Assembly (NCBI GenBank): GCA_946480055.1
Contig: CAMLID010000010.1
Coordinates: forward strand, 1-64,000
Source of the DNA: an uncultured Lysobacter sp.
GTDB lineage: Bacteria > Pseudomonadota > Gammaproteobacteria > Xanthomonadales > Xanthomonadaceae
Length of the DNA: 64,000 bases
Direction: 5' to 3'
Shown here one piece after another: positions 41,944-54,078 of this stretch; within the stretch, counting starts at the first letter, position 1; each line of letters opens with the position of its first letter. The position numbers were made by a program, and so were the translations under genes. Under the pieces are notes generated by a model, which saw only the letters and a list, made by a program, of their open reading frames with translations, did no database searches and had not been told where the DNA came from.

Positions 41944-44220
41944 ATGCGCAAGTCGCTGGGTTCGCTCAAGGGCCGGATCGGTCTGGTCCTGCTCGTGGCC
42001 GCGGTCGCGGGATTGCGGCCGCTCGCCGCTGCGCCGCAGGTCGCCGCGCCCGCAGCCACCCAGCAGCAGACCGCCGCCGCGCCGCCGGCCGGTGCGGTGC
42101 AGGCCGAGGCCGATCCGGCGGCGGTGGTGTTCGAGCAGGAAACCCCGCGTCCGGGCACCGCGCCCAGCCGCACCTCCAGCACCGATGCCGCCGCGACCGG
42201 CGAAGCCGCGCCGACGGACGAGCTCGTGCCGACGGACCAGGCCGTGGTCGAGCCGCTGGCGGTCACCGCGACCGAAGTCGCCGGCCCCGCGCCGACGACG
42301 GTGTTGCCGATCCTGGACCCTGCGCTCGCCACGACGATCACGCCCCCTGTCGCGATCGCCTTGCAGGCGGACGCCGCGCCGCAACTCGACGCCGCCGATG
42401 CCCTGGCCTACTTCGACGGCGTGATCGGCAACGGGATCGCGCGCAGCGATGTGGCCGGCGTGACTCTGGCCGTGGTCAAGGACGGCCACCTGCTGCTGAG
42501 CAAGGGCTACGGCTACGCCGATGTCGCGCGCCGCATTCCGGTCGATCCGGCGCGCACGCTGTTCCGCCCCGGCTCGGTGTCCAAGCTGTTCACCTGGACC
42601 GCGGTGATGCAGCAGGTCGAACGCGGCCGGATCGATCTCGACGCCGACATCAACCGCTACCTCGACTTCAAGATCGCGCCCTACCGCGGCCAGCCGGTGA
42701 CCATGCGCCAACTGATGACGCACACGCCCGGCTTCGAGGAATCGATCAGGCACCTGTTCGCCGACCGCCCGTCCGCGCTGATCGCCAACGGCCGCTATCT
42801 CAAGTCGGTGCAGCCCGAGCGCGTGTTCGCGCCCGGCGAGGTGCCCGCGTATTCGAACTACGGCGCCGCGCTGGCCGGCTATGTGGTCGAACGCGTGACT
42901 CGGCAGCGTTACGACGACTACATCGAAGCCGAAGTGCTGCATCCCCTGGGCATGTATCGCTCCAGCTTCCGCCAGCCGCTGCCCAAGCTCCTGGCCGCGA
43001 ACATGGCCGGCGCCTACGCCGACGGCCGCGACGCGCCGCCGCGCGCGTTCGAACTGGTCAACCCGGCGCCCGCCGGCAGCCTTTCGGCCACGGCCGAGGA
43101 CATGGCGCGCTTCATGCTCGCGCAGCTGGGCGATGGCCGCCTGGACCAGGCGCAGCTGCTGCAGCCGGCGACCATGCGGCGCATGCACGCCGCCGCGCAG
43201 CGACCGTTCCCGGCCTTGAACGCTATGGCGCTGGGCTACTTCCGCAACGACCGCAACGGCCCGCTCACCATCGGCCACGACGGCGCCACCGAAGCCTTCC
43301 AGAGCACGCTGCTGCTGTTCCCCGAAGCCCAGGTCGGCCTGTTCGTCTCGGTCGACGGCTCCGGCGCCGCTGCGTCCGCGCTGCGGCGCCAGATCGTGCG
43401 CGGCTTCCAGCAGCGCTATTTCCCGCGGCCGCCGACGCCGGAACCGACCCTGGCGAGCGCGCGCGAGCACGGCCGGCAGCTGGTCGGCCGCTACGGCAGC
43501 AGTCGTGCCTCCTTCAGCAACTTCTTCGCCATCGCCAACCTGCTGTCGCAGAGCAGGATCGTGTTGAACGACGACGCCACGCTCACGGTGTCGTCGCTGC
43601 GCGGTCTGGACGAGCAACCGCGGCGCTGGCGCGAAGTGCGGCCCTATGTCTGGCGCGAAGTCGGCGGCGACGCGCTGCTGGCAGCGAAGCTCGACCGTGG
43701 CCGCGTGATCGCGGTCGCCAGCGATGCGCATCCGCCGGCGATGTGGCTGCAACTCGTGCCGGCCTGGCGCTCGGCCGGCTGGTCGCTGCCCCTGCTGATC
43801 GGCGCGCTGGCGCTGCACGCGGCGGCCTTGCTGCTGTGGCCGATCGCGACGCTGGTGCGCCGTCATTTCGGCCGCCGGCTGAATCTGGCGCAGGCCGCGC
43901 AGCGTTTGCGCCTGGCGACCTATCTCGGGCTGATCTCGAACCTGGCGATGGCCCTGCTGTGGCTGTGGCTGCTGTCGCGCGCCGATGCCCGCATCGCCGA
44001 TTTCGACGGCGGTCTCGACGGCTGGATCCGTTTCGCGCAACTGCTCGCCCTGCTGTCGCTGCCGATCGCGCTGCTCGCGATCCGCAACGCGATCGAAGCC
44101 TGGCGCCCGCCGCGCGATCGCTGGCGCCGCCTGAGCGCGACCCTGATCGCACTGGCCTGCACCGCGCTGGTCTGGTTCGTCCTCAGCCTGCGCTTGCTGA
44201 GCCTGGATTTGAACTACTGA
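41944..44220 (+). CDS. beta-lactamase-family serine hydrolase with membrane C-terminus
   Basis: 758 residues. Signal or anchor helix 11-30, then a disordered Ala/Pro/Thr-rich linker (31-145). Next comes a class C beta-lactamase / penicillin-binding-like domain with nucleophile Ser211 in SVSK (Lys214), the YSN motif at 303-305, and GHDGATEAF (near 440) for the third motif. The C-terminal 170 residues contain four or five hydrophobic helices. Proteins of this plan include esterases and D-peptidases. Activity looks intact, substrate unknown. A strong terminator for the opposite gene follows its stop. Confidence 0.82.
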   Translation: MRKSLGSLKGRIGLVLLVAAVAGLRPLAAAPQVAAPAATQQQTAAAPPAGAVQAEADPAAVVFEQETPRPGTAPSRTSSTDAAATGEAAPTDELVPTDQAVVEPLAVTATEVAGPAPTTVLPILDPALATTITPPVAIALQADAAPQLDAADALAYFDGVIGNGIARSDVAGVTLAVVKDGHLLLSKGYGYADVARRIPVDPARTLFRPGSVSKLFTWTAVMQQVERGRIDLDADINRYLDFKIAPYRGQPVTMRQLMTHTPGFEESIRHLFADRPSALIANGRYLKSVQPERVFAPGEVPAYSNYGAALAGYVVERVTRQRYDDYIEAEVLHPLGMYRSSFRQPLPKLLAANMAGAYADGRDAPPRAFELVNPAPAGSLSATAEDMARFMLAQLGDGRLDQAQLLQPATMRRMHAAAQRPFPALNAMALGYFRNDRNGPLTIGHDGATEAFQSTLLLFPEAQVGLFVSVDGSGAAASALRRQIVRGFQQRYFPRPPTPEPTLASAREHGRQLVGRYGSSRASFSNFFAIANLLSQSRIVLNDDATLTVSSLRGLDEQPRRWREVRPYVWREVGGDALLAAKLDRGRVIAVASDAHPPAMWLQLVPAWRSAGWSLPLLIGALALHAAALLLWPIATLVRRHFGRRLNLAQAAQRLRLATYLGLISNLAMALLWLWLLSRADARIADFDGGLDGWIRFAQLLALLSLPIALLAIRNAIEAWRPPRDRWRRLSATLIALACTALVWFVLSLRLLSLDLNY

Positions 44221-44232
44221 GCCGCGGCGCCG

Positions 44233-44273
44233 AAAAAACGCAGGGCCCGGACCGCGTCGCAGTCCGGGCCCTG
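44233..44273 (-). terminator. intrinsic terminator of the DUF885 gene
   Basis: Minus-strand hairpin with a perfect 12-bp stem (44273-44262 and 44252-44241, CAGGGCCCGGAC) and a 9-base loop, followed after two bases by six T. Lies 17 bases after the DUF885 stop; the clearest Rho-independent terminator on this strand. Confidence 0.85.
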
Positions 44274-44289
44274 CCTGTATCGCAACCGC

Positions 44290-46104
44290 TCAGCGCTTGC
44301 GCTGGGCCGGCACGAAGTTCTCGCGCACCGCCTTGGCCAACTGATCCGGTGGCAGCAGGCCCTGGTCGAGCAGGAAGTTGTTGAACGCCAGGCGGTCGAA
44401 CTTGTCGCCCAACGCCAGCTCGGTCTCCATGCGCAGTTCCAGGATGCGGCTGTAGCCGTAGAAGTAGCTGCCGGCCTGGCCCGGGGCGTTGAAGGTGTAG
44501 CGGTCCAGTTCCTGCTTGGTCATCGCCGGCGACAGGCCGACTTCGTTGAGCAGCACCTTGCCGGCGCGGTCGCGGTCGGTCATGCCCAGGTTGAGCATCG
44601 GGTCCAGCATTGCGCGCGCGGCGCGCATCAGGCGGAACTGCAGCGCGATCAACTGACCGTCCAGCGGCTCGTACGGCACCATCTCGGCTTCGGCGTACAG
44701 CGCCCAGCCTTCGGCGTTGACCGAGTTGAAGGCGAACATGGTGCGGGCCAGCGACACGCCGCGCTCGACCATGGCGGTGAACTGCAGCTCGTGGCCGGGG
44801 CGGCCTTCGTGCGCGGACAGAGTCCAGGCGACCGAATCGAAGTTGAAGTCGTCGTACTTCAGCGCGGTGCCGTCGGGATTGGGCACCGACACCGGCAGCA
44901 CGAACTGGCCCTGCTGGCCGGTATTGCCGACCAGCGGCGCCGGCAGGAAATGCGGCGCCGGCTGCGCCGCCGATTCGGCCTCGCTGCCCAGGCGCATCAC
45001 CATCGGCCGCTGCGGCACATCGACGATCTTCTCCTTGCGGATGATCGGATCGATCGCGTCGATCACGGTGCGGTAGCGCGCTTCGAGCTGGTCGTTGGGA
45101 ATGCTGTTGCGCTTGAGCGCGCGGATCACCGCGACGTAGTCGTGGCCGTCGACGCCGGTGATGCCCTTGGCCTGCGCGACCAGCGGCGCGAGCTGGCGCA
45201 TTGCCGCGCGGGTTTCCATGAACTCGACCTGGGCGCGGCGGATCAGCAGCTGCGGATCGACGTTGATGCCGTACTGCTTGAGCTGGAACGCGTACAGCTC
45301 CGGCGGCAGGCGGTTGTCGCTGCGCGCCTCGGGCAGCACGGTGGAGCGCGCCCAGGCCGCGTAGTCCTTGAACTGCTGGTCCATCGCCGCCAGCGCCGCG
45401 TCGGCGCCGGCGATCTTGTACTTCTCGAACAGCTTGCGCACGCCGGCGGCATAGGTCTCGACATTGCCCAGCGCCTGTTCGACTTCGAGCTTGGTCGGAC
45501 GCAGCATGGCCTTGTCGCCGGCGCGCTCCTCGTAGCGCTCGCGCGCGAGCGTGGTGATCGGCTTGCCGCCCGCGCCCAGGCCGACGTAGTTCTTCAGCCG
45601 CGCCAGCGCGCGTGCGCGGCGTTCCGGCGGGGTCTGGTCGGACAGCAGGCCCTGCATGCCCTGAAACACCAGCAGCGGCGCGTCGTTCCACGGCAGCGCC
45701 AGGCGTTCGTTGAGCTCGCTGCCTTCGATGTTCTGATCGGCGGCGGCCATCATGATTTCCAGATCCTGGCGCACGTCGGGATTGCGCTCGGTCTCCAGCT
45801 TGGCCTGCAGTTCGGCCTTGCCCTTGGCCATAGCCGCGCGGAAACGCTTGCCGTTGTCCGGATTGAGGTCGGTCACGCGCTCGTCGAAGCCGGGCACGCC
45901 GAAGAACGACATCTGCTCGGGCGCGAACTCGCCCTGGGCCTTGAGCAGGATCTGCGCGTAGCCGTTGCTCGTGGTGACCCAGGCCGGCACCGGCTTTGCG
46001 GCGGCAGCGGCTGGTTTTTTTGTGGCCTGCGCGGCGGCCTGCGCGGCGAGTACCGTGGTCGGCGCGAACAGCGCCAGGGAAATCGCTAAAGCGAGGGCTT
46101 TCAT
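44290..46104 (-). CDS. DUF885 family secreted metallopeptidase-like protein
   Basis: 604 residues. Signal peptide 1-20 (ALALAISLALFAPTTVLA), then an Ala/Lys-rich linker. The DUF885 domain fills the rest, with WTLSAHEGRPGHELQFTAM (HExxxxH-like metal site), EGWALYAEAEMVP, and DRYTFNAPGQAGSYFYGY near the C-terminus, all family marks. DUF885 proteins are distant M32-like peptidases, often secreted or periplasmic in Xanthomonadaceae. Substrate unknown. ATG 46104 is chosen to begin at the signal peptide; a strong terminator follows the gene. Confidence 0.85.
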   Translation of the reverse strand: MKALALAISLALFAPTTVLAAQAAAQATKKPAAAAAKPVPAWVTTSNGYAQILLKAQGEFAPEQMSFFGVPGFDERVTDLNPDNGKRFRAAMAKGKAELQAKLETERNPDVRQDLEIMMAAADQNIEGSELNERLALPWNDAPLLVFQGMQGLLSDQTPPERRARALARLKNYVGLGAGGKPITTLARERYEERAGDKAMLRPTKLEVEQALGNVETYAAGVRKLFEKYKIAGADAALAAMDQQFKDYAAWARSTVLPEARSDNRLPPELYAFQLKQYGINVDPQLLIRRAQVEFMETRAAMRQLAPLVAQAKGITGVDGHDYVAVIRALKRNSIPNDQLEARYRTVIDAIDPIIRKEKIVDVPQRPMVMRLGSEAESAAQPAPHFLPAPLVGNTGQQGQFVLPVSVPNPDGTALKYDDFNFDSVAWTLSAHEGRPGHELQFTAMVERGVSLARTMFAFNSVNAEGWALYAEAEMVPYEPLDGQLIALQFRLMRAARAMLDPMLNLGMTDRDRAGKVLLNEVGLSPAMTKQELDRYTFNAPGQAGSYFYGYSRILELRMETELALGDKFDRLAFNNFLLDQGLLPPDQLAKAVRENFVPAQRKR

Positions 46105-46243
46105 GAGGTGACGGTCCTGATGGCGGTCCGGAGTGGGTCCGCCGACCTTAGGCCCTGCGCCGGGCGAGGGCATCCGCCGTAGGTCACGTTTCAATACGAC
46201 GGTTTCTCCGGCTTGCGCGCCCCGTGGACACGCACCGGGGCGG

Positions 46244-46690
46244 CTAGTCCGCGTCCGCCGGCGCGTCCAGCAGGTCGATCTTCCGGTCGCTGCCTTCCAG
46301 ATGCACACTCATGTGGGTGTAGGCCCAGTCCTGCCCTTGAGTCTCGCCGATCACCCACAACTTGGCCGCGCCCCGGGGCCCGGACAACGGCACCTTGATC
46401 GTGACGCTGATGTCCTGGCCGCTCTGCTCGAAGCTGCCCATCACCAGCCAGCCTTCTTCGATCGGTTGGCCCAGCGCGGCGATCACCTCGGGATCGGCGC
46501 GGGCGCGTTTCACCCCTTCGACATAGGCCGGCGAGGACTTCAGCTGCCCGATCACCAGCGAACCGATGCCGAGCACGAAGCCCGACAGCAGGCCCACCGC
46601 GGCCAGGATCAACAGCGGCAGGAACCAGTACCGATTGCGCTGCGCCCAGTCGCGCTGGGGCAGGGGCGGCGGCAGGGCGGCGGCGGTCAT
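46244..46690 (-). CDS. Coa1/Tim21-like membrane protein
   Basis: 148 residues. One transmembrane helix (WFLPLLILAAVGLLSGFVLG, about 22-42). The following domain has ALGQPIEEGWLVMGS and ISVTIKVPLSGPRGAAKLWV, the pattern of cytochrome oxidase assembly factor Coa1 proteins, which are also found in bacteria. No oxidase genes are nearby, so the role is open. Stands alone and diverges from the first of the tandem paralogues. Confidence 0.75.
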   Translation of the reverse strand: MTAAALPPPLPQRDWAQRNRYWFLPLLILAAVGLLSGFVLGIGSLVIGQLKSSPAYVEGVKRARADPEVIAALGQPIEEGWLVMGSFEQSGQDISVTIKVPLSGPRGAAKLWVIGETQGQDWAYTHMSVHLEGSDRKIDLLDAPADAD

Positions 46691-46808
46691 GCGGGCGGAT
46701 TCCGAAGCGGTGTCCGGGCAGAGTATCCGCAGTGGCGACGCGGGCGCCAAGGCGCGGTCTGCTGCGATGCGCCGGGCCGTGATAAAACCCGGACTACAGG
46801 AGGGGAGC

Positions 46809-47339
46809 ATGGCCCAGGTACCGAAGATCGATTCGCCTTGTCCGTTGGGGATAGCCGAGCAGCTGCGGCTGGACGGCCATTGCGGCCGCTGCGATAAACA
46901 CGTGCATGCGCTGGACGCGATGGACGAGGCCGAACGGCGCGCACTGCTGCGCACAGCCGACGGTCCGATCTGCGTGTCCTACCGGTCTGTGCGGCCGAGC
47001 GCGGTGCGTCGCGGCGCAGGGTTCGGTATCGCGATCGCGGCGACCTTGGTGTCGAGCGGTGCGTTCACGGCCGAGCCGCCCTCGTTGCTGCCGCCCGTCG
47101 CCAGCGAGCAGGCTTCGCCGGTGACCGCGGCCCCGCCGCTGGTCGCGTCGGAGCAGGCCAGCGGCGAGGATGAGGACGAACGCCTCGTCTTCGTGGGTGG
47201 CATCAGCGATCCGCGCGACGCGCAATGGAGCGAAGACAGCGATCTGCCCGAGCTGCCGATGCGCCAGGCCGATGAGCTGGGCGAGGCCATGACCGCGCCC
47301 GTCTCGGCCCACGCCGTTAACCCCACTTCGAACCGCTAG
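46809..47339 (+). CDS. four-cysteine single-helix protein, paralogue 1
   Basis: 176 residues, family not recognised. Residues 1-60 hold four cysteines: Cys11 in SPCPLG, Cys25/Cys28 in CGRC and Cys55 in GPICVSYR, a likely zinc-ribbon-like metal site, with VHALDAMDEAERRALL between them. A hydrophobic stretch (AGFGIAIAATLVSSGAFTA, 70-88) is followed by a variable linker and a conserved tail DPRDAQW...LPELPMR. AGGAGGGGAGC precedes the ATG. The next gene is a close copy. I infer an inner-membrane protein with a cytoplasmic metal domain and periplasmic tail. Confidence 0.7.
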   Translation: MAQVPKIDSPCPLGIAEQLRLDGHCGRCDKHVHALDAMDEAERRALLRTADGPICVSYRSVRPSAVRRGAGFGIAIAATLVSSGAFTAEPPSLLPPVASEQASPVTAAPPLVASEQASGEDEDERLVFVGGISDPRDAQWSEDSDLPELPMRQADELGEAMTAPVSAHAVNPTSNR

Positions 47340-47379
47340 CCGTTCCCGGACTTACGACCCACTCACACGAGTACGCGCC

Positions 47380-47919
47380 ATGGCTCTGGTTCCCAAGATC
47401 GATTCGCCTTGCCCGCTGGGCATCGATGAGCTGCGGCGCTTGCAAGGGTACTGCGGGCACTGCAGCACGCAGGTGCATGCGCTGGACGGCATGGACGAAC
47501 AGGAACGCAGGGCGTTGCTGCAGGCGGCGGCAGGGCCGATCTGCGTGTCCTACCGTGTGCCGCGTCCGCCATCCGCTCGCCGTGGTGCCGGCTTCGGTAT
47601 CGCGATCGCCGCGACCCTGGTGTCGGGCGGCGCGTTCGCGGCCGATCCGCCGTCGTTGCTCGCGCCGACGACGACCGAAGCCACGACTTCTCCGGTCGCC
47701 GTCGCGCCGCTGTTACCGATCGACGCGACACCGGAGCGCGAAGAACCGACCGAACTCGAGCGCATCGAGATCGTCGGCGGTGGTGTCAGGGATCCACGCG
47801 AAGCGCAATGGATCGACGACAGCGAGTTACCGGAGTTGCCGATGCGCGATGCCGCGAGTCTGGACGCCGCACCCACGCTGACGGATGCGGCCGACGCGGT
47901 CTCGCGCCCTTCGCGCTGA
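47380..47919 (+). CDS. four-cysteine single-helix protein, paralogue 2
   Basis: 179 residues, tandem copy of the preceding gene. About 67 of the first 90 residues are identical, with cysteines at the same positions 11, 25, 28 and 55. The hydrophobic segment AGFGIAIAATLVSGGAFAA (70-88) and the tail DPREAQW...LPELPMR are also kept. The linker between helix and tail has diverged. The 40-base gap suggests one transcript. It converges on the transglutaminase gene with 9 bases between them. Confidence 0.7.
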   Translation: MALVPKIDSPCPLGIDELRRLQGYCGHCSTQVHALDGMDEQERRALLQAAAGPICVSYRVPRPPSARRGAGFGIAIAATLVSGGAFAADPPSLLAPTTTEATTSPVAVAPLLPIDATPEREEPTELERIEIVGGGVRDPREAQWIDDSELPELPMRDAASLDAAPTLTDAADAVSRPSR

Positions 47920-47928
47920 CCGTTGTCT

Positions 47929-51730
<3,802 letters not shown>

Positions 51731-51921
51731 GGGCAGGTCGCACAGGGACGAAGGCCGAGTGTAAGCGCAGCGCCGGGCGGTGGTCCCGGCCGGCCGGGAA
51801 CGGCCTGTCCCGGCGCTGTGCGGCCGCGTGGCGCCGCGCTTCGTTCAGCCGGCGACTTGGCGCGGTCATGCGTGCGCCGTTACCCTGGACGGCCTTTTAC
51901 CCCAGCCCGCCAGGCCATCGC

Positions 51922-52560
51922 ATGACCGTCGAGCGTACCGAACGCCTTACTCCGCTGCCCGCGCTGATCTTCAGTTCGCGCTGGTTGCAGCTGCCGCTGT
52001 ACCTGGGCCTGATCGTCGCCCAAGGCGTTTACGTCTTCTTGTTCATCAAGGAACTGTGGCACCTGATCCACGGCGCCAACACCTTGAACGAGCAAGGGAT
52101 CATGCTGATCGTGCTGGGCCTGATCGACGTGGTCATGATCTCCAACCTGTTGATGATGGTGATCGTCGGCGGCTACGAGACCTTCGTCTCGCGCCTGCGC
52201 CTGGAAGGGCATCCGGACCAGCCTGAGTGGCTGAGCCACGTCAACGCCTCGGTGCTCAAGGTCAAGCTGGCGATGGCGATCATCGGCATCTCCTCGATCC
52301 ACCTGCTCAAGACCTTCATCGCCGCCGGCGATCTGGGCCTGCCGATGTGCAGCAGCGCCGAAGGCCTGGCCACGATGAAACTGGTGTCCGACGCGGTCGC
52401 CGCCGGCGTCACCGGGCTGGGCGCGGCCTGCACCAAGACCAGCGCGATGGGCGTGATGTGGCAGACCATCATCCATACGGTCTTCATCGCCTCGGCGATC
52501 GGCATCGCGATGACGGACAAGCTGATGGCGCACGCACCCAAGGCCAAGCCGGCGCATTAA
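51922..52560 (+). CDS. UPF0114 / YqhA family membrane protein
   Basis: 212 residues, about four transmembrane helices (about 20-45, 50-75, 112-138, 178-205). Segments [40 protein letters not shown] and [19 protein letters not shown] are the conserved core of the YqhA family. Compared with the usual length of about 165, there is an extra loop (about 145-178, [17 protein letters not shown]) between the third and fourth helices. Function of the family unknown. Confidence 0.88.
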   Translation: MTVERTERLTPLPALIFSSRWLQLPLYLGLIVAQGVYVFLFIKELWHLIHGANTLNEQGIMLIVLGLIDVVMISNLLMMVIVGGYETFVSRLRLEGHPDQPEWLSHVNASVLKVKLAMAIIGISSIHLLKTFIAAGDLGLPMCSSAEGLATMKLVSDAVAAGVTGLGAACTKTSAMGVMWQTIIHTVFIASAIGIAMTDKLMAHAPKAKPAH

Positions 52561-52618
52561 GTCGCTAAAGCCGGCTTTCCAGCGCGCCGCGGGCTCTGGC
52601 GCGCGGCGCGGGAAAGAC

Positions 52619-52638
52619 GCAGAGGCGCAGGCCTCTGC
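52619..52638. other. stem-loop between convergent genes
   Basis: 8-bp stem GCAGAGGC/GCCTCTGC with a 4-base loop, in the 94-base gap between the UPF0114 gene and the small secreted-protein gene. A second 7-bp stem (52646-52652 with 52658-52664) overlaps the end of the latter. No U-tract, so a termination role is only suggested by position. Confidence 0.4.
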
Positions 52639-52654
52639 ATCCGGCACCGCTCCG

Positions 52655-52885
52655 TCAGAGCGGTATGCAGTTGTTGCCCTGCGAATCGCAGACGTACTGC
52701 AGCATGAAGTACCACTGTTGGCCGTCGCATTCCCAGACGATGTAGCCGGAACCGAACGGGGTGGCGGTCTGCGCGCCGATGTTGGAAGCGTCGCAGGTCG
52801 CGGTCGGCGGCGGCCACGCGTTCGCGCTGGAGCTCATTCCCAGGCTGAGCAACGCGATCGCCGCGCCAAGCATGATCTTGTGCAT
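52655..52885 (-). CDS. small secreted protein
   Basis: 76 residues, not recognised. Signal peptide MHKIMLGAAIALLSLGMSSSANA leaves a 53-residue mature part with four Cys (ATCDAS, VWECDG, YVCDSQGNNC) and several Trp/Tyr (WPPP, QQWYFMLQY). The cysteines could form two disulfides. AAGGAG lies 8 bases before the ATG, a good ribosome-binding site. Convergent with the UPF0114 gene; it is isolated from its upstream neighbour by 170 bases of DNA with no other feature. Confidence 0.7.
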   Translation of the reverse strand: MHKIMLGAAIALLSLGMSSSANAWPPPTATCDASNIGAQTATPFGSGYIVWECDGQQWYFMLQYVCDSQGNNCIPL

Positions 52886-53055
52886 CTGTAAGACTCCTTG
52901 TCCGATGCCGCTATGCGGGTGTTGCGAATGATTCCGGCAGCCAGCGGCGTCTCTGCCGAATCCATGGCCTAACGCGTCTACCGCCGCAATCTATCACCGG
53001 TTCCCCGGCATCGGGGCCGTCGGGCGCGCTGCTGCGCCGAACCGGGCCGGCGCAA

Positions 53056-54024
53056 TCAATGCGCTGCGTCCGACGGGCGCGGACTCATGATCGCCGTACG
53101 CAAATTCAGCGCATCGGCGCGTTGCGAATAGCGCAGGTCGCTTGCGTCGGTTTCCAGGCCCAGCGCTGCGTAGGCCGCGCTCAAGTCCGGAAACTCGCGC
53201 GAACGCGCATAGCGCTCGTACAACCGCGCGAACACGCCGTCGCCGCCCAGGCGATCCAGCTCGTCCGCGAACGCCTGCGGCGACGCCGCGTCTATATCGT
53301 CCGCCGCCGCGTCCAGGCAGCAACGCGCGTAGCGCGACAGCACCGTGTCCAGATCCAGGCCGCGTTCGCGGCGCAGCGCCAGGTCCGCTTCCAGCCAATA
53401 CGCCGCGCCGGCCCAATACACGCGCATGGTGCCGCCGCGGCCGAGTTCGTCCAAGGCCGCGCCCGGCCCCAGGCGGCGACCGCGGCCGAAGCCGGCGTCG
53501 AGCTGGCGCCAGGCCTGATCCGGCGTGAGCAGGCCGGCGCGGGCGCGCAGCACGTTCTGGTAATAGCTCGCCAGGCCCTCGGCCATCCAGCGGCCGTCAC
53601 GGCCCAGATAGGGATGGAACAGGTGCGAGAGTTCGTGGACCGCGGTCCAGTCGGCACGCAGTTGCGCCAGGCTGGCGTCGCGGCGCACGAACAGCAGCAC
53701 CGCGACGCCGTCGCCGCGGTCGGTCTGGCCCCAGGGCACGGGGCTGGGATCGCGGCTGTCGATCTGGCGGATCCGCACCTGCGCCCGGCGCAGCGGATAG
53801 CGCCCGAACGCAGTGAGGGTGGCGTCGGCGGCTTCGGCCAGCCAACGCTGCAGCATCGCCGCGCGCGCCGGGTCGGACACGCCTTCCACGCTCACCTGCA
53901 GGGCATTGCCGCCGGCGCGCAGGGTGCGCGCTTGCGCGGCGTCGTCGTCCGCGCGCGCAGGCGGCCCGGCGGCGGCCAGCGCGCAGGCGATCAGGAACAG
54001 CAGGGGCGAAGGGCGCATGGGCAT
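53056..54024 (-). CDS. secreted gluzincin-type metalloprotease
   Basis: 322 residues. Signal peptide to about 25 (LLFLIACALAAAGPPARA). Zinc site HELSH (130-134) with probable third ligand Glu149 in WMAEGLASYY, the gluzincin arrangement seen in M1/M61-like peptidases. C-terminal helical part includes YWAGAAYWLEADLALRR. Periplasmic or exported; substrate unknown. Diverges from uvrD across 54 bases. ATG 54018 is an alternative start. Confidence 0.8.
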   Translation of the reverse strand: MPMRPSPLLFLIACALAAAGPPARADDDAAQARTLRAGGNALQVSVEGVSDPARAAMLQRWLAEAADATLTAFGRYPLRRAQVRIRQIDSRDPSPVPWGQTDRGDGVAVLLFVRRDASLAQLRADWTAVHELSHLFHPYLGRDGRWMAEGLASYYQNVLRARAGLLTPDQAWRQLDAGFGRGRRLGPGAALDELGRGGTMRVYWAGAAYWLEADLALRRERGLDLDTVLSRYARCCLDAAADDIDAASPQAFADELDRLGGDGVFARLYERYARSREFPDLSAAYAALGLETDASDLRYSQRADALNLRTAIMSPRPSDAAH

Positions 54025-54066
54025 TGGATGTCCAGGCCGGAGCAAGGTTCCCGCGAGTGCGGCCGC

Positions 54067-54072
54067 TACAAT
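54067..54072 (+). promoter_or_regulatory. -10 box of uvrD, leaderless type
   Basis: TACAAT 6 bases before ATG 54079. Selects this start although the same frame is open far upstream. Confidence 0.5.
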
Positions 54073-54078
54073 ACGACG

